A stretch of DNA of 64,000 bases from Pseudomonadota bacterium (GCA_020161405.1 JAIUOD010000001.1:558001-622000); one strand, 5' to 3'. Shown: positions 35,474 through 45,321, counted from the stretch's first letter. Translations and numbers: made by a program. The notes: generated by a model from the letters alone, not told the origin.

Positions 35474-36487
35474 ATGAAGAATGACCTCAAAAAATTAGAG
35501 GATTTGGCAAGCCTTGCTGGTGTTTCTATTGCAACTGTTTCACGCGCTTTATCTGATAGTCCTGCGGTTAATTCTGCAACCAAAAAACGCATTTGGCAAT
35601 TGGCACTTGCCAATAATTACCCGTTTAGACGCTACACCCCTGCGGGCCCCTTGGGTGCTGAGGCGACAATTGCAATCGTAATTCCGCGCCCACAAGCGCG
35701 CGAACCAAAATTATCCGACCCTTTCGTTTTAGAATTGGTTGCCGCAATTGGTGAAGCGGCGCGCGAACGTGGTTGCGATTTTCTTGTTTCGCATGTTTCG
35801 CCATCTTCGCATGATGATTTGGTTGAAGTTATGGAAACCAATCGTGCCGATGGCGTGATATTCCTTGGTCAATCTGGATTGCATGAAGAATTTAATGCTT
35901 TGGCCGAAAATAGCCGCAAATTTGTGGTTTGGGGCGCTGAATTACCGGGACAAAAATATTGCTCTGTTGGGTCGGATAATTTTGTTGGCGGTCGCCGCGC
36001 AACACGCCACCTAATTCGCCTTGGACGTAAAAAAATTGCATTCTTGGGCGATACAATCGCGCCCGAAGTTATGCAGCGCCACCAAGGTTACATAGAGGCT
36101 TTACGAGAAAGCAATATTCGCGTTGAAGATAAATTGATTTTGCCAACCCATTTCGATGTTGAATCGGGTGAAGCAAGTGTGAATGAATTACTTGGTGAAA
36201 ATATTGAATTTGACGCAATTGTTGCCGCTTCTGACATGATTGCCATTGGCGCAATTCGCGGCCTTCAAAAATCTGGGAAAAGCGTTCCAAAAGATGTTTC
36301 AGTTATTGGTTATGATGACGTACAATTTGCCCGCCTTTCACTTCCTGCACTTAGTACGATTTCACAAAATGTTGAAAAAGCGGGTAAATTATTAGTATCA
36401 AAACTTATTTCAAGCGGCGGCGCCGCTGATTTACCATCGGAACGCGTACCGACTGAATTAATCGTTCGCGATACTTGCGGCGCTTAA
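35474..36487 (+). CDS. LacI-family transcriptional regulator of the maltodextrin locus
   Basis: A 337-residue LacI/GalR regulator. The helix-turn-helix is at residues 7-30 (LEDLASLAGVSIATVSRALS) followed by the hinge-side block VNSATKKRIWQLA; the sugar-binding core shows DGVIFLGQ near 120, GSDNFVGGRRATRHLI near 165, RHQGYIEAL near 200, AASDMIAIGAIRGL near 255 and VIGYDDVQFA near 280. It is surrounded by alpha-glucan enzymes and most likely represses them until a maltooligosaccharide binds. It is convergent with the GH13 gene, whose stop is adjacent. Confidence 0.93.
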   Translation: MKNDLKKLEDLASLAGVSIATVSRALSDSPAVNSATKKRIWQLALANNYPFRRYTPAGPLGAEATIAIVIPRPQAREPKLSDPFVLELVAAIGEAARERGCDFLVSHVSPSSHDDLVEVMETNRADGVIFLGQSGLHEEFNALAENSRKFVVWGAELPGQKYCSVGSDNFVGGRRATRHLIRLGRKKIAFLGDTIAPEVMQRHQGYIEALRESNIRVEDKLILPTHFDVESGEASVNELLGENIEFDAIVAASDMIAIGAIRGLQKSGKSVPKDVSVIGYDDVQFARLSLPALSTISQNVEKAGKLLVSKLISSGGAADLPSERVPTELIVRDTCGA

Positions 36488-38104
36488 TTATTTTATAATT
36501 AGCGCCCCAAGTGCAGGAATAATTTTCTGATTTGCGCCATTTACAGCAAGCAAAATTTCACCAAATGAATTAACTTCAGGCGCGGCAATTTCAGTATCGC
36601 CGAAATTGAAAATGCAATGAATAACATCGCCATCATACTTACGGCAAATTATCAAAACATCCCCCTTGGTTTCGATGATTTCTAAATCGCCCCACAAAAG
36701 TGCACCATTAGTTTGGCGAATATTCAATATATTACGTGTGAAATTCAAAATTGAATTTTTGTCTTTCTCCTGTACAGCAACTGATTTGTCGAAATGACGC
36801 TTGTCAATTGGAAGCCAAGGATTGGACGCCCCAAACCCCGCATCTTCAGCATCATCCCATATCATTGGTGTACGCGCACCATCGCGCCCCAAAGTTTTTG
36901 GCCAATTTTTTATTGCCTCTGGATCCACCAAGCGTTCAAAAGGAACATCGGCTTGTTCAAGACCCAATTCTTCACCTTGATAAAGGAATATATTACCGCG
37001 CAAACTTGCAAGTAAAACCGCACAAAAACGCGCCATATCACCTAAATCACGCCCTTTGGCCCAGCGTGAAATTGCGCGCGGCGCATCATGGTTTGAAAAC
37101 GCATAACTTGGCCATTCATCAAAGCCTTGATTATTCCATTCATTCAAAGATTGAATCACCAAATCCTTGGTTAATTCTTCAGCATATAGGAATTTGAACC
37201 CATAGGCGGTATTAAGGCGTTTATCGCCTTGTGTGAAAGTTTTCATCTCTGTTAGAGCAAGTTCGCCGCCAACTTCGGCAACCGTAAAACGCCCTTCATA
37301 GGAATTAATTAATGCCGCCAAACGCTCCAAAAAAGCGGGAATATCGGGGTGGGACATTGAATAGATTTTATCTTGATAATCAAATGGGCGCGTTCTTGGC
37401 CCTGGACGTGGATTAACAGGATTATCACGCAATTGGGGATCATGCATGCCAAAATTAAGCGCATCAAGTCGGAAACCATCAACCCCTTTTTCTAACCAAA
37501 ATTTAGCAACATCTATAATGGCATTTTGAACCTCTGGATTGTGAAGGTTCAAATCTGGTTGCTCTGGTAAGAAATTATGGAAATAATATTGATTACGTCT
37601 TGCATCCCATTCCCATGAACAGCCATGAAAAACCGATTGCCAATTATTTGGTGGGCTGCCATCTGGTTTTGGATCCGCCCAAACATACCAATCAGATTTT
37701 GGATTATCTTTGCTTTCGCGTGATTGGGTAAACCATGCATGTGCATCTGATGTGTGCGAATAAACCTGATCAATGATTACTTTTAGACCGCAATCATGCG
37801 CTTTATGCAAAAGATTTTCAAAATCCTGCATTGTTCCAAACATTGGATCAATGCCGCAAAAATCAGCAACATCATAGCCAAAATCTTTCATGGGTGATGT
37901 GAAAAATGGCGAAATCCAAATCGCGTCAACACCAAGGCTTGCGATATATTCAATTTTTTCTGTTATACCTTTTAAATCACCAATACCGTCATTATTGCTG
38001 TCTTTAAAGCTGCGCGGATAGATTTGATATATTGTTGCACCGCGCCACCATGGCAGGTTTGCAATTGATTTCGCTAATTTACCCATATTAGTCATTTTAT
38101 TCAT
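36488..38104 (-). CDS. GH13 alpha-glucosidase, cytoplasmic
   Basis: A 538-residue GH13 enzyme of the oligo-1,6-glucosidase/alpha-glucosidase type. Start ATIYQIYPRSFKDSNNDGIGDL is typical; the catalytic residues are Asp214 (DGFRLDA), Glu277 (VAEVGG) and Asp340 (FSNHDAPR). QVYSHTS near 113 is the first conserved region. There is no signal peptide, so it should act inside the cell on imported maltose or isomaltose. Its ATG overlaps the TGA of the upstream amylase gene (ATGA), so both are translated from one message. Confidence 0.93.
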   Translation of the reverse strand: MNKMTNMGKLAKSIANLPWWRGATIYQIYPRSFKDSNNDGIGDLKGITEKIEYIASLGVDAIWISPFFTSPMKDFGYDVADFCGIDPMFGTMQDFENLLHKAHDCGLKVIIDQVYSHTSDAHAWFTQSRESKDNPKSDWYVWADPKPDGSPPNNWQSVFHGCSWEWDARRNQYYFHNFLPEQPDLNLHNPEVQNAIIDVAKFWLEKGVDGFRLDALNFGMHDPQLRDNPVNPRPGPRTRPFDYQDKIYSMSHPDIPAFLERLAALINSYEGRFTVAEVGGELALTEMKTFTQGDKRLNTAYGFKFLYAEELTKDLVIQSLNEWNNQGFDEWPSYAFSNHDAPRAISRWAKGRDLGDMARFCAVLLASLRGNIFLYQGEELGLEQADVPFERLVDPEAIKNWPKTLGRDGARTPMIWDDAEDAGFGASNPWLPIDKRHFDKSVAVQEKDKNSILNFTRNILNIRQTNGALLWGDLEIIETKGDVLIICRKYDGDVIHCIFNFGDTEIAAPEVNSFGEILLAVNGANQKIIPALGALIIK

Positions 38105-39828
38105 TTATCTACCTTGCAAATTGCATATTCCAATGGTGCTAGTTCAATCTTCAAAACTGCATTTTCATCACTTGATGAGGCGCAATTTCCATCTAGGCTT
38201 TGCCAATGGCTATTTTTGAAATTTGTTTTTATTTTCTCGTTTAATTTTGTTGTTGATGTATTGAATGCAAGTAATATTTCATTCCCTTTAGCGTCAAACC
38301 TTGAAATAGCCAAGATTCCAGGTGCGTTATTAGTTTTCCTTATCAATTGGCGACCATTTATCAAAGCAGAATTATTGGTTCTTATTTTTGATAATTTCGA
38401 AATTTGCAGGTATAGCGGATGCTTTTCATTAAAGTTTGCAACCGCATTTGTAGAGCTTGTACCCAATAATTTATTATCATTATAAATTGCAACTTTTGAA
38501 GCAAACATATCTTCGCGTGCATCTTGGTCGCGGCCATCGCCAACAAAGCCTTGTTCATCGCCCGAGTATATTGTTGGCGCACCACGCAATGTAAACATCA
38601 TTGCATTCGCAAGTTTTACGCGCGCCAAAATATCATCATCAGAAGTTGAGTTTTTTAAATCTTGCTTAAGACGCATACCAAGGCGCCCCATATCGTGATT
38701 TGAAATAAAGGTTTGCAATTGTAGGGCCGTTTTATAGCCATTTTCATAAAGCGCATCGCCATTATATAAATCATTAAAAATATCAGTTGGTGCATTATCA
38801 CCCAAAGCAAATAAAACCGCGCTTTGGAATGAGAAATCCAAAACAGAAGGCATTTTATCGCGCTTTGTGTAAAGCGCCAAAGATCCAGGGTTCACACCCT
38901 CATTGGCAACTTCACCAAAAATATGAAAATTATTAATTCCATTTTTTGCCGCGCGCTTTTTCATAGCAGGAACAAATTTTTGCCAAAATATTGGTTCCAT
39001 ATGTTTTACAGTATCAATACGGAAACCATCCACTTTAAATTTATCAATCCACTGACCATAAATATCAATAAAGCCCCGAATAACACGTGGATTTGATGCA
39101 TCAAGGTCATCAAGCCCCGAAAAATCACCTAATAATGAACTTTCGCCCCACCATGCACTATTGCCGCGATTATAATAATATTTTGGATCATTAAGCCATT
39201 TTGGATTTTTTACATTTTCCTCACCCTTTGAAATGTATGGGGTATAGGCTTTTGCAGGGTAATCATTGCGGTCACGATAGGCGCAATCCATACATTCTTT
39301 ATATTGAATAACGTCCGCAGTATGATTTGCCACAATATCCATATAGACCTTCATGCCGCGCGAATGGGCCGCATCAACAAATTCTTTAAATTCTTTTTCA
39401 GTGCCCAAATGCGGGTCAATAGTTGTAAAATCAGTAATCCAATAACCATGATAAGCGGCACTTTCATCGCCTTTTGGCCCTTGGACAGGTTTATTTTTGA
39501 AAATCGGGGCAAGCCAAATTGCCGTAGCACCCATATTTTGAATATAATCAAGGCGCGACATCAAGCCTTTTAAATCACCGCCATGATAAAAACCCTTGGC
39601 AGTTGGATCAAAGCCAGTTTGCAACCTATCCCCAGACAGACCGCCCGTATCATTAGATTTATCCCCATTTTCAAACCTATCAAGCAAGAGAAAATATGTG
39701 ATTTCATTTTCAGGGGGACGGTTTTCAATTTTAGGTGCGGCCAAAGCATTAATTGAAGAAAAAAAAGTGAAAAAAGATGCGCTTAAAAATAATAGCGATT
39801 TTTTAATTTTGTTTGTTTTTAAAGCCAC
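38101..39828 (-). CDS. GH13 alpha-amylase, exported
   Basis: About 575 residues: a signal peptide (basic start, hydrophobic core, cleavage likely after ALA near residue 30) and a GH13 barrel. The four conserved regions are DIVANHT near 165, DGFRIDTVKH near 265 (nucleophile Asp), IFGEVANEG near 300 (Glu) and FISNHDMGRL near 370 (Asp). A four-cysteine-like patch CMDCA near 182 is a distinct insertion. The start is taken as GTG at 39828, which gives a clean signal peptide and has GGTGAT upstream; the longer open frame continues through leader sequence. The message probably begins in the 39829-40186 gap. Confidence 0.9.
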   Translation of the reverse strand: MALKTNKIKKSLLFLSASFFTFFSSINALAAPKIENRPPENEITYFLLLDRFENGDKSNDTGGLSGDRLQTGFDPTAKGFYHGGDLKGLMSRLDYIQNMGATAIWLAPIFKNKPVQGPKGDESAAYHGYWITDFTTIDPHLGTEKEFKEFVDAAHSRGMKVYMDIVANHTADVIQYKECMDCAYRDRNDYPAKAYTPYISKGEENVKNPKWLNDPKYYYNRGNSAWWGESSLLGDFSGLDDLDASNPRVIRGFIDIYGQWIDKFKVDGFRIDTVKHMEPIFWQKFVPAMKKRAAKNGINNFHIFGEVANEGVNPGSLALYTKRDKMPSVLDFSFQSAVLFALGDNAPTDIFNDLYNGDALYENGYKTALQLQTFISNHDMGRLGMRLKQDLKNSTSDDDILARVKLANAMMFTLRGAPTIYSGDEQGFVGDGRDQDAREDMFASKVAIYNDNKLLGTSSTNAVANFNEKHPLYLQISKLSKIRTNNSALINGRQLIRKTNNAPGILAISRFDAKGNEILLAFNTSTTKLNEKIKTNFKNSHWQSLDGNCASSSDENAVLKIELAPLEYAICKVDK

Positions 39829-39867
39829 TTCATCACCCAAATTAATACATGAAAACAAATATCCGCA

Positions 39868-39895
39868 CCCCCTGCCGAGACTGGGGAAATGGCAG
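39868..39895 (-). ncRNA. Candidate H-type RNA pseudoknot in the amylase leader
   Basis: Read on the reverse strand, CTGCC (39895-39891) pairs with GGCAG (39876-39872) and, from within that loop, CCCC (39886-39883) pairs with GGGG (39871-39868). The two stems are directly adjacent, as in coaxially stacked H-type pseudoknots. It lies about 40 bases before the GTG start. Stems are short, so chance is possible. Confidence 0.35.
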
Positions 39896-40125
39896 AAGGT
39901 GCAGAAAGCTAAAAAATTCAAAGAAATTTAAAATCGCAAAGCGCTTTTAAATCCTCCCTGTTCCTATTTTGAGGTTATTATTTTGTTTGATACTTTGCAT
40001 TAAAAAAGAATGATTGTCTATAAATAATTTGCAAAAAAATGAAAAAACTAATAGATTTTTTGCAAAAATAAAAATTTTTACTATTTAAATAATACTTTTT
40101 AAAATTTAAAATCAGAATATTTTTC

Positions 40126-40141
40126 TTGCAAAAACTTGCAA
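40126..40141. promoter_or_regulatory. Putative LacI-family operator, amylase operon
   Basis: TTGCAA-AAAC-TTGCAA. Each half is itself palindromic and the GCA cores are ten bases apart, one helical turn. Identical spacing is found in four or more sites between the TonB receptor and the permease. Confidence 0.6.
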
Positions 40142-40186
40142 AAGCACACCCTTTTGCAAACAATTTAAATTTAATTTACAAAGATT

Positions 40187-40885
40187 TTATAAGGTTGGAA
40201 TAATAAAATTATTCGCCGTCAGCCTTCCAGTTCTTGGGTTTTCATCAATATCTAAACCGCTATAAAGTGCGCAATGAAGAACATATGATGGATAAATAGC
40301 GATCCGATTATATTTAAATGGTACACTATAGAACAATTCGAAATCGGGCGTTTGTTCACCCGCAAAATCAACCAATTGGCTAGCACCTTTTTCATCAATC
40401 CAATGAGTCACATAATCACGATATTCTTGAACACGATTAGGGCTTATTGATTCATAGCCTGTTGGGATATGCCTAAAAAAACCCGTCCCTCCTTTTATTT
40501 CCTTATTCATATAGTGAACCATAGCGAGGTGATCAATTTCGGCACGGTCATAATGCGGGATTTTTTGCCATGAATCAAATTTATCCAGTGGAAAAGTTGT
40601 TAAGCCCCAAAAGCCGTTTACCAATAATTTTTGTGTTTTTGGAATGTTAAATGCACGGGCAATTTGATCACGCAAACCATCTATTATTACTTTGGAATAT
40701 GAATTTGGTAATTGCGCATTAATTCCTGGATAATAAGTATTTTCTGGCTGCATCCAATTTGAATTGGCTGCGATTTCAACAAGCTCATCTGGGTTCGAAA
40801 CTAAATCATCAATAATTAGCAATGGTTGTTCTTCATCGCCAATTCGCAGGAAATTTACTTTCAAATCTGGATTAAGTTTAATCAT
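40187..40885 (-). CDS. DUF6445 family protein, probable non-heme iron oxygenase-like fold
   Basis: A 232-residue protein of the DUF6445 family, which often follows flavin-dependent halogenase homologues in TonB-receptor loci of Caulobacterales and relatives. A 2-oxoglutarate/iron-oxygenase-like arrangement is suggested by IPHYDRAEIDH near residue 110 (H-x-D) and VLHCALYSG near 205 (distal His); this is inference. ATG at 40885 is chosen over GTG at 40891; neither has a strong ribosome binding site. It begins 18 bases after the halogenase stop, so they are co-transcribed. Confidence 0.75.
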   Translation of the reverse strand: MIKLNPDLKVNFLRIGDEEQPLLIIDDLVSNPDELVEIAANSNWMQPENTYYPGINAQLPNSYSKVIIDGLRDQIARAFNIPKTQKLLVNGFWGLTTFPLDKFDSWQKIPHYDRAEIDHLAMVHYMNKEIKGGTGFFRHIPTGYESISPNRVQEYRDYVTHWIDEKGASQLVDFAGEQTPDFELFYSVPFKYNRIAIYPSYVLHCALYSGLDIDENPRTGRLTANNFIIPTL

Positions 40886-40903
40886 TTTCACAATCTAAAA
40901 CTA

Positions 40904-42415
40904 CTAAACGATTGGTCTTGCTGCAAAACTTCGTGCAATAAAAGCACCATGGCTTGGCATATTTTCAACCGCATTATTCATAATTGATTTTAAATTCCCC
41001 ATATAATTTTCAATATCATTTGGATTAATGGTATTTACAAATGGGTGCGCTTTCTTAGGCATAATTCCCTGACCTACCATTACCTGAAGCCAGCTTGTAA
41101 GCTTAAAAATATCATTATCTTTTAGGTTAATAATTCCTGCCTCGCGGAAAAGTTCTATCCGATGCTTAAGTGTTTTTGGTATTGGCCTTGCACGCATATC
41201 ATCCCAAAATTTTTCGCCATTTCGCTCATTTGCATGATAATGTAACACTATAAAATCACGGATATAATCAAATTCACTTGTCATATAGTCATTGAATTCG
41301 TCACTTAAAAATTGATTGTCACCATTATGCGGGAATAAATTTATTAATTTAACAATTGCAGATTGAATTAAATGAATTGCCGTTGATTCTAAAGGTTCTA
41401 AAAAGCCTGAAGAAAGGCCAATCGCAATACAATTCTTATTCCAGAATTTTTTACGTCTTCCAGTTGTAAATTTTATCATACGTGGTTCTGCAAGTGGCTT
41501 ACCATCAAGATTATTTAATAAAATTTCATTTGCTTCATCATCACTAATATAGTCTGCACAATATACATGACCATTACCTATTCTGTGTTGCAAAGGAATG
41601 CGCCATTGCCAACCTGCTTTTTGCGCGCTTGACCTTGTATATGGTGTAATAGGTTTTACGCCTTCGCATGGAATTGCGATTGCACGATTAACAGGTAAAA
41701 AATCTGAAAAATCTTCAAACCCTGTTTTTAATGCTCCCTCTATCAAAAGCCCCCTAAAACCAGAGCAATCGATAAAGAAGTCACCTTCAATCAAATTTCC
41801 ATTTTCAAGTTTTACACTTGAAATATTACCATTTGATGGATTTAAATTAACATCACAAATTTTACCCTCGATACGCTGAACGCCCATATTTTCCGCAATG
41901 TTTCTTAAGTATTTCGCGTATAGGCTTGCGTCAAAATGAAAAGCATGGACAAGACCGGCAACTGGCGTATCCGCTATCCACGGGATTCTATCAAATTTGT
42001 TTTGACGAATTGCAAGATTATTTAAACTATAATCCCATAGCGATTCATTTGAACCATTTAATACACGACTTACCCAATAATGATGGAAATCAATATAGCC
42101 AAGGTCTTTTCCAATTGGCCCAAAATCATGATGATATGTATGCCCCTTTTTATACCAATCCTTAAACTGGATTCCTAATTTTATTGTTCCTTGGGTGTTT
42201 TTTAAAAAATCGTCTTCATCAATACGAACCAAGTCATTAAATATTTTTATTGGTGGAATTGTGGCTTCACCTACGCCGACAATGCCTATTTCATCAGATT
42301 CAATTAATGTTATTTTGACACGCGGCCCCATCACTTTTGCTATTGCTGACGCGCTCATCCAACCTGCTGTTCCACCGCCAACTATAATCAATTTTTTTAT
42401 TTGCGAATTCGACAT
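40904..42415 (-). CDS. Flavin-dependent (tryptophan) halogenase family protein
   Basis: A 503-residue protein of the tryptophan-halogenase family. The FAD-binding GGGTAGW is at residues 11-17, GVGEATIPPI near 43, the lysine of TIKLGIQFKDW near 70 aligns with the catalytic lysine of known halogenases, and the diagnostic WxWxIP motif is present as WQWRIP near 290. GLSSGFLEPLESTAIHLIQ near 345 is the usual second FAD region. Known members chlorinate or brominate indoles with FADH2 from a separate reductase, not seen here. Placement next to a TonB receptor in a sugar locus is typical of a large group with unproven substrate. AGGG precedes the ATG; a strong terminator lies between it and the receptor gene. 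Confidence 0.85.
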   Translation of the reverse strand: MSNSQIKKLIIVGGGTAGWMSASAIAKVMGPRVKITLIESDEIGIVGVGEATIPPIKIFNDLVRIDEDDFLKNTQGTIKLGIQFKDWYKKGHTYHHDFGPIGKDLGYIDFHHYWVSRVLNGSNESLWDYSLNNLAIRQNKFDRIPWIADTPVAGLVHAFHFDASLYAKYLRNIAENMGVQRIEGKICDVNLNPSNGNISSVKLENGNLIEGDFFIDCSGFRGLLIEGALKTGFEDFSDFLPVNRAIAIPCEGVKPITPYTRSSAQKAGWQWRIPLQHRIGNGHVYCADYISDDEANEILLNNLDGKPLAEPRMIKFTTGRRKKFWNKNCIAIGLSSGFLEPLESTAIHLIQSAIVKLINLFPHNGDNQFLSDEFNDYMTSEFDYIRDFIVLHYHANERNGEKFWDDMRARPIPKTLKHRIELFREAGIINLKDNDIFKLTSWLQVMVGQGIMPKKAHPFVNTINPNDIENYMGNLKSIMNNAVENMPSHGAFIARSFAARPIV

Positions 42416-42438
42416 TTTATTCCCTTTAAACATATATA

Positions 42439-42490
42439 TTTTGCCATTTTTTAGGCAAAAAAACACCTGCCAAAAATTAATTTTGGCAGG
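42439..42490 (-). terminator. Terminator/attenuator after the TonB receptor gene
   Basis: CCTGCCAAAA (42466-42475) pairs with TTTTGGCAGG (42481-42490); on the reverse strand the stem is followed by TGTTTTTTT. A second stem TTTTGCC/GGCAAAA (42439-42460) follows. It should greatly reduce read-through from the receptor into the halogenase and DUF6445 genes. Confidence 0.8.
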
Positions 42491-42528
42491 CGTCAAATTG
42501 TCTTAATTATCTACTTTAAAGCAGAGAA

Positions 42529-45321
42529 CTACCATTTATAGCTAATGCCAAACATATAAGTTGCACCATATTTTTCTTCACGAACAACGTTTGCACCTTG
42601 GTACATGAAGAATGGCTCGTTAGTAATGTTTGAAGCTGAGAAGTTCAAATTCAAGCCTTTTGCAGGGCCATCTTGGAATGTGTAACCCAATTGCGCATCG
42701 AGAATAGATTCTGCGCGAACATTTCTCGTTTGCAATGAGTTTGTATAATCAGGAACCTCACCAACAAAATCACCACGATAACGATTGCTTACACGTGCAG
42801 AGAAGCCAGCTTTTTCATAGTAAATTGTTGAATTGATAACTTTTTTCGACAATCCAGGGACAGCAACTTCACCAGTTCCAGCAGGATTAACAGAAGAATT
42901 GTTAAACGACCCTGAAACAATCAAGCCAAAACCTTCAAGCATTGGGCTTACAATCTCAAACGGTACAGATGCAGAAAGTTCCACGCCACTTATGTGACCA
43001 GCACTGCCATTAACTGGCGCGCTAATTTTACCGATTCTGCTTGAATTTGCTAAATTACAAATCCAAATTGTGCCGCCACCTGTTTTTGGAATAGTGACTT
43101 GTGAACCATCAGAATTATAGCAATTAGCAGGTAATGCAGCGCCGCTATAATCTGCAAGGATAGTTGCATTATAGATATATGATTTCAAATCCTTATAGAA
43201 CAGAGCTGCAGAAACATAACCTCTACGGCCAAAATATTTCTCTATTGATACGTCATAAGAGTTAGATTTCCATGGTTTAAGTCTTGCGTTGCCACCGCCT
43301 CCAGACCAGTATCTTGGTTGACCTTGAATAATTGGCGCCTGGCTTGTTGGTAAATTATCTCCATCATTGGTAATAATGCCATAGCCAATACCACCAGACA
43401 TATCATCCATACGAGGGCGAACAATTGCTGTACCCGCGCCAAAACGAACTTTTAAATCCTTCATAACATCAAAGTTTAAGTTTAGGCTTGGTAAATTGTC
43501 TGTATACGAAGTGCCATCGGCGAAATACTTTGTGCCACCTTGACCACTAACGTATGTAGAAACCGCATTTTGGCTTGCATGTACACGCTGGAAACCAATA
43601 TTACCTGTAACAGGAACACCAGCAAATGTTGTGTCAATATTTGCCATAAAAAATGCAGTTGTGATTGTTTCAGAAACTGACCAATTCTTTTTATCATTAT
43701 CACCATTAAATGGTGTAAATCCGAAATAACCGCTATCATAAAGACCAAGTGCATCATAAGCAATCATTCCCGTCGTATTTCCTAAGAATGATGCATCCGT
43801 TACACCGCGCCTAAATTCAGTTGGCACAGAAGCTTGGGCAGCCAAACCAGGTAGCGTAATCGCGCCTTCAACGTTCACTTTGTGCTTTGTATGTTCTGTT
43901 TGATTAACGCCAAAGCTAAAAGATTTGAAAACTGGATTTGATAATTTGCGAGTTGCAGCAAATTTAACAGCATTCAATTCATCGGTAACTGTTGGCATTT
44001 TCACATAACCAGCACGACCAGCTGCACCGCCCCAGCCTTTAGGGTCAGTAAGGAATATATTGCTAAAGCTTGAATAATTCAAAGCGCCTTTTAAAGCATA
44101 AGAATTATTTGCACCGCGAACAAAACTTACTGTATCAGTAGCGCCAGAACCACTTGGACCAGTACCAGCAGTAGATTCAAGAATTAAATCTTTACGCTCT
44201 AACCATTGCGCGTTTGCATCAAAAGCCAAAGACCATTTATCGCTTAATTCATAATCTGCATTAATACCAAATTGATCAGTTGTTGATTCACGACGGTTTG
44301 CATAATTTTCAACAATTACTTTAACATCGCTAAAAGTACCTGTATCATAAAACTTACCGTCAGATGATTTAACGCCACTTACAAAAGTTGCACCGCCCCA
44401 AGCCAATGGATATTCAAGGCGCGCGATTTGTTGAATCTCTTCAAAATCAGAGTGGTAACCATCAATTGTAATATGCAACTTATCAGATGGCTTAGCCTCA
44501 ATCACACCCATAAAACCATCACGCTTAAGAGTTGAAGATTGAACTTGGTTTTTTTGTCCGCCCGGAAGGAATACGCCGCTTATATCAGCCAAATTTCCAT
44601 CGCCCCATGGCTCATCTTTTGTGGCCTGATATGGTGAGGTTGTGTGTGCATAGCCAAGCGCAATACCTAAAGTACCATCTAGGAATTGGTTGATATAAGT
44701 TCCATAGTAACGATCGCCAGTGTTTTTATAGCCACCAATTGCCGCTTTTTCACTATTAACTTCATGGCGAGCGCCAACAGCAATAACACGTTTTCCAACG
44801 CTTAAAGGGTGAACAGTTTGCAAATCAGCAGTACCTGCAACACCTTGGTTAACCATTGATGCATTTGGTGTTTTGTATACTAAAACCTGATTGATTAACT
44901 CAGATGGATACTGGTCAAACTCAACAGAACGATTATCATTAGTTGAAACCTGTTCACGGCCATTAAGAGTTGTAACTGTATAATCAGGACCAAGACCACG
45001 AAGGCTTAATGATTGCGCGCGACCATTTGTACGTTGCGCAGCAATACCGGGAAGGCGTGCAATAGATTCAGCGATTGATACATCTGGCAATTTACCAATA
45101 TCTTCAGCTGAAACTGCTTCCACGATTTGTGAAGATTTTTTCTTTGCAGAAATTGAATCTTGAAGACTTTTACGGATACCAGTTACAACAACTGTTTCGG
45201 CATTAGTTTTTTCTTGGGCAATTGCTGATGTTGCAGAAAGTGCAACACCAAGTGCGATAACGCTTGTGCTAATTGCAAGATAACGTGAAACACTTTCGTG
45301 TCCCGATTGAGATTTCCTCAT
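42529..45321 (-). CDS. TonB-dependent receptor, maltodextrin type (MalA-like)
   Basis: A 930-residue outer-membrane receptor. It has a signal peptide (cleavage after AIA near residue 35), a TonB box-like ETVVVTG at 42-48, a plug domain to about 170 (DIGKLPDVSIAESIARLPGI, SLRGLGPDYTVTTLNGRE) and a 22-stranded barrel ending in the aromatic-terminal YMFGISYKW. The plug sequence belongs to the Xanthomonas/Caulobacter TonB-receptor group that includes the Caulobacter maltose receptor MalA. Its neighbours (amylases, permease) support maltodextrin as cargo. GGGAG lies seven bases before the ATG. Expression is probably controlled by the TTGCAA dyads upstream. Confidence 0.93.
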   Translation of the reverse strand: MRKSQSGHESVSRYLAISTSVIALGVALSATSAIAQEKTNAETVVVTGIRKSLQDSISAKKKSSQIVEAVSAEDIGKLPDVSIAESIARLPGIAAQRTNGRAQSLSLRGLGPDYTVTTLNGREQVSTNDNRSVEFDQYPSELINQVLVYKTPNASMVNQGVAGTADLQTVHPLSVGKRVIAVGARHEVNSEKAAIGGYKNTGDRYYGTYINQFLDGTLGIALGYAHTTSPYQATKDEPWGDGNLADISGVFLPGGQKNQVQSSTLKRDGFMGVIEAKPSDKLHITIDGYHSDFEEIQQIARLEYPLAWGGATFVSGVKSSDGKFYDTGTFSDVKVIVENYANRRESTTDQFGINADYELSDKWSLAFDANAQWLERKDLILESTAGTGPSGSGATDTVSFVRGANNSYALKGALNYSSFSNIFLTDPKGWGGAAGRAGYVKMPTVTDELNAVKFAATRKLSNPVFKSFSFGVNQTEHTKHKVNVEGAITLPGLAAQASVPTEFRRGVTDASFLGNTTGMIAYDALGLYDSGYFGFTPFNGDNDKKNWSVSETITTAFFMANIDTTFAGVPVTGNIGFQRVHASQNAVSTYVSGQGGTKYFADGTSYTDNLPSLNLNFDVMKDLKVRFGAGTAIVRPRMDDMSGGIGYGIITNDGDNLPTSQAPIIQGQPRYWSGGGGNARLKPWKSNSYDVSIEKYFGRRGYVSAALFYKDLKSYIYNATILADYSGAALPANCYNSDGSQVTIPKTGGGTIWICNLANSSRIGKISAPVNGSAGHISGVELSASVPFEIVSPMLEGFGLIVSGSFNNSSVNPAGTGEVAVPGLSKKVINSTIYYEKAGFSARVSNRYRGDFVGEVPDYTNSLQTRNVRAESILDAQLGYTFQDGPAKGLNLNFSASNITNEPFFMYQGANVVREEKYGATYMFGISYKW

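Larger units (their letters stand above)
39829..40186. other. Promoter/leader gap of the amylase-glucosidase operon
   Basis: 358 bases without a credible gene. It holds a possible H-type pseudoknot (39868-39895), several TTTGCAAA-type sites near 39990, 40025 and 40058, a full TTGCAA-N4-TTGCAA dyad at 40126-40141 and another half site at about 40152. It also contains the 3' flank of the DUF6445 gene. Confidence 0.6.
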
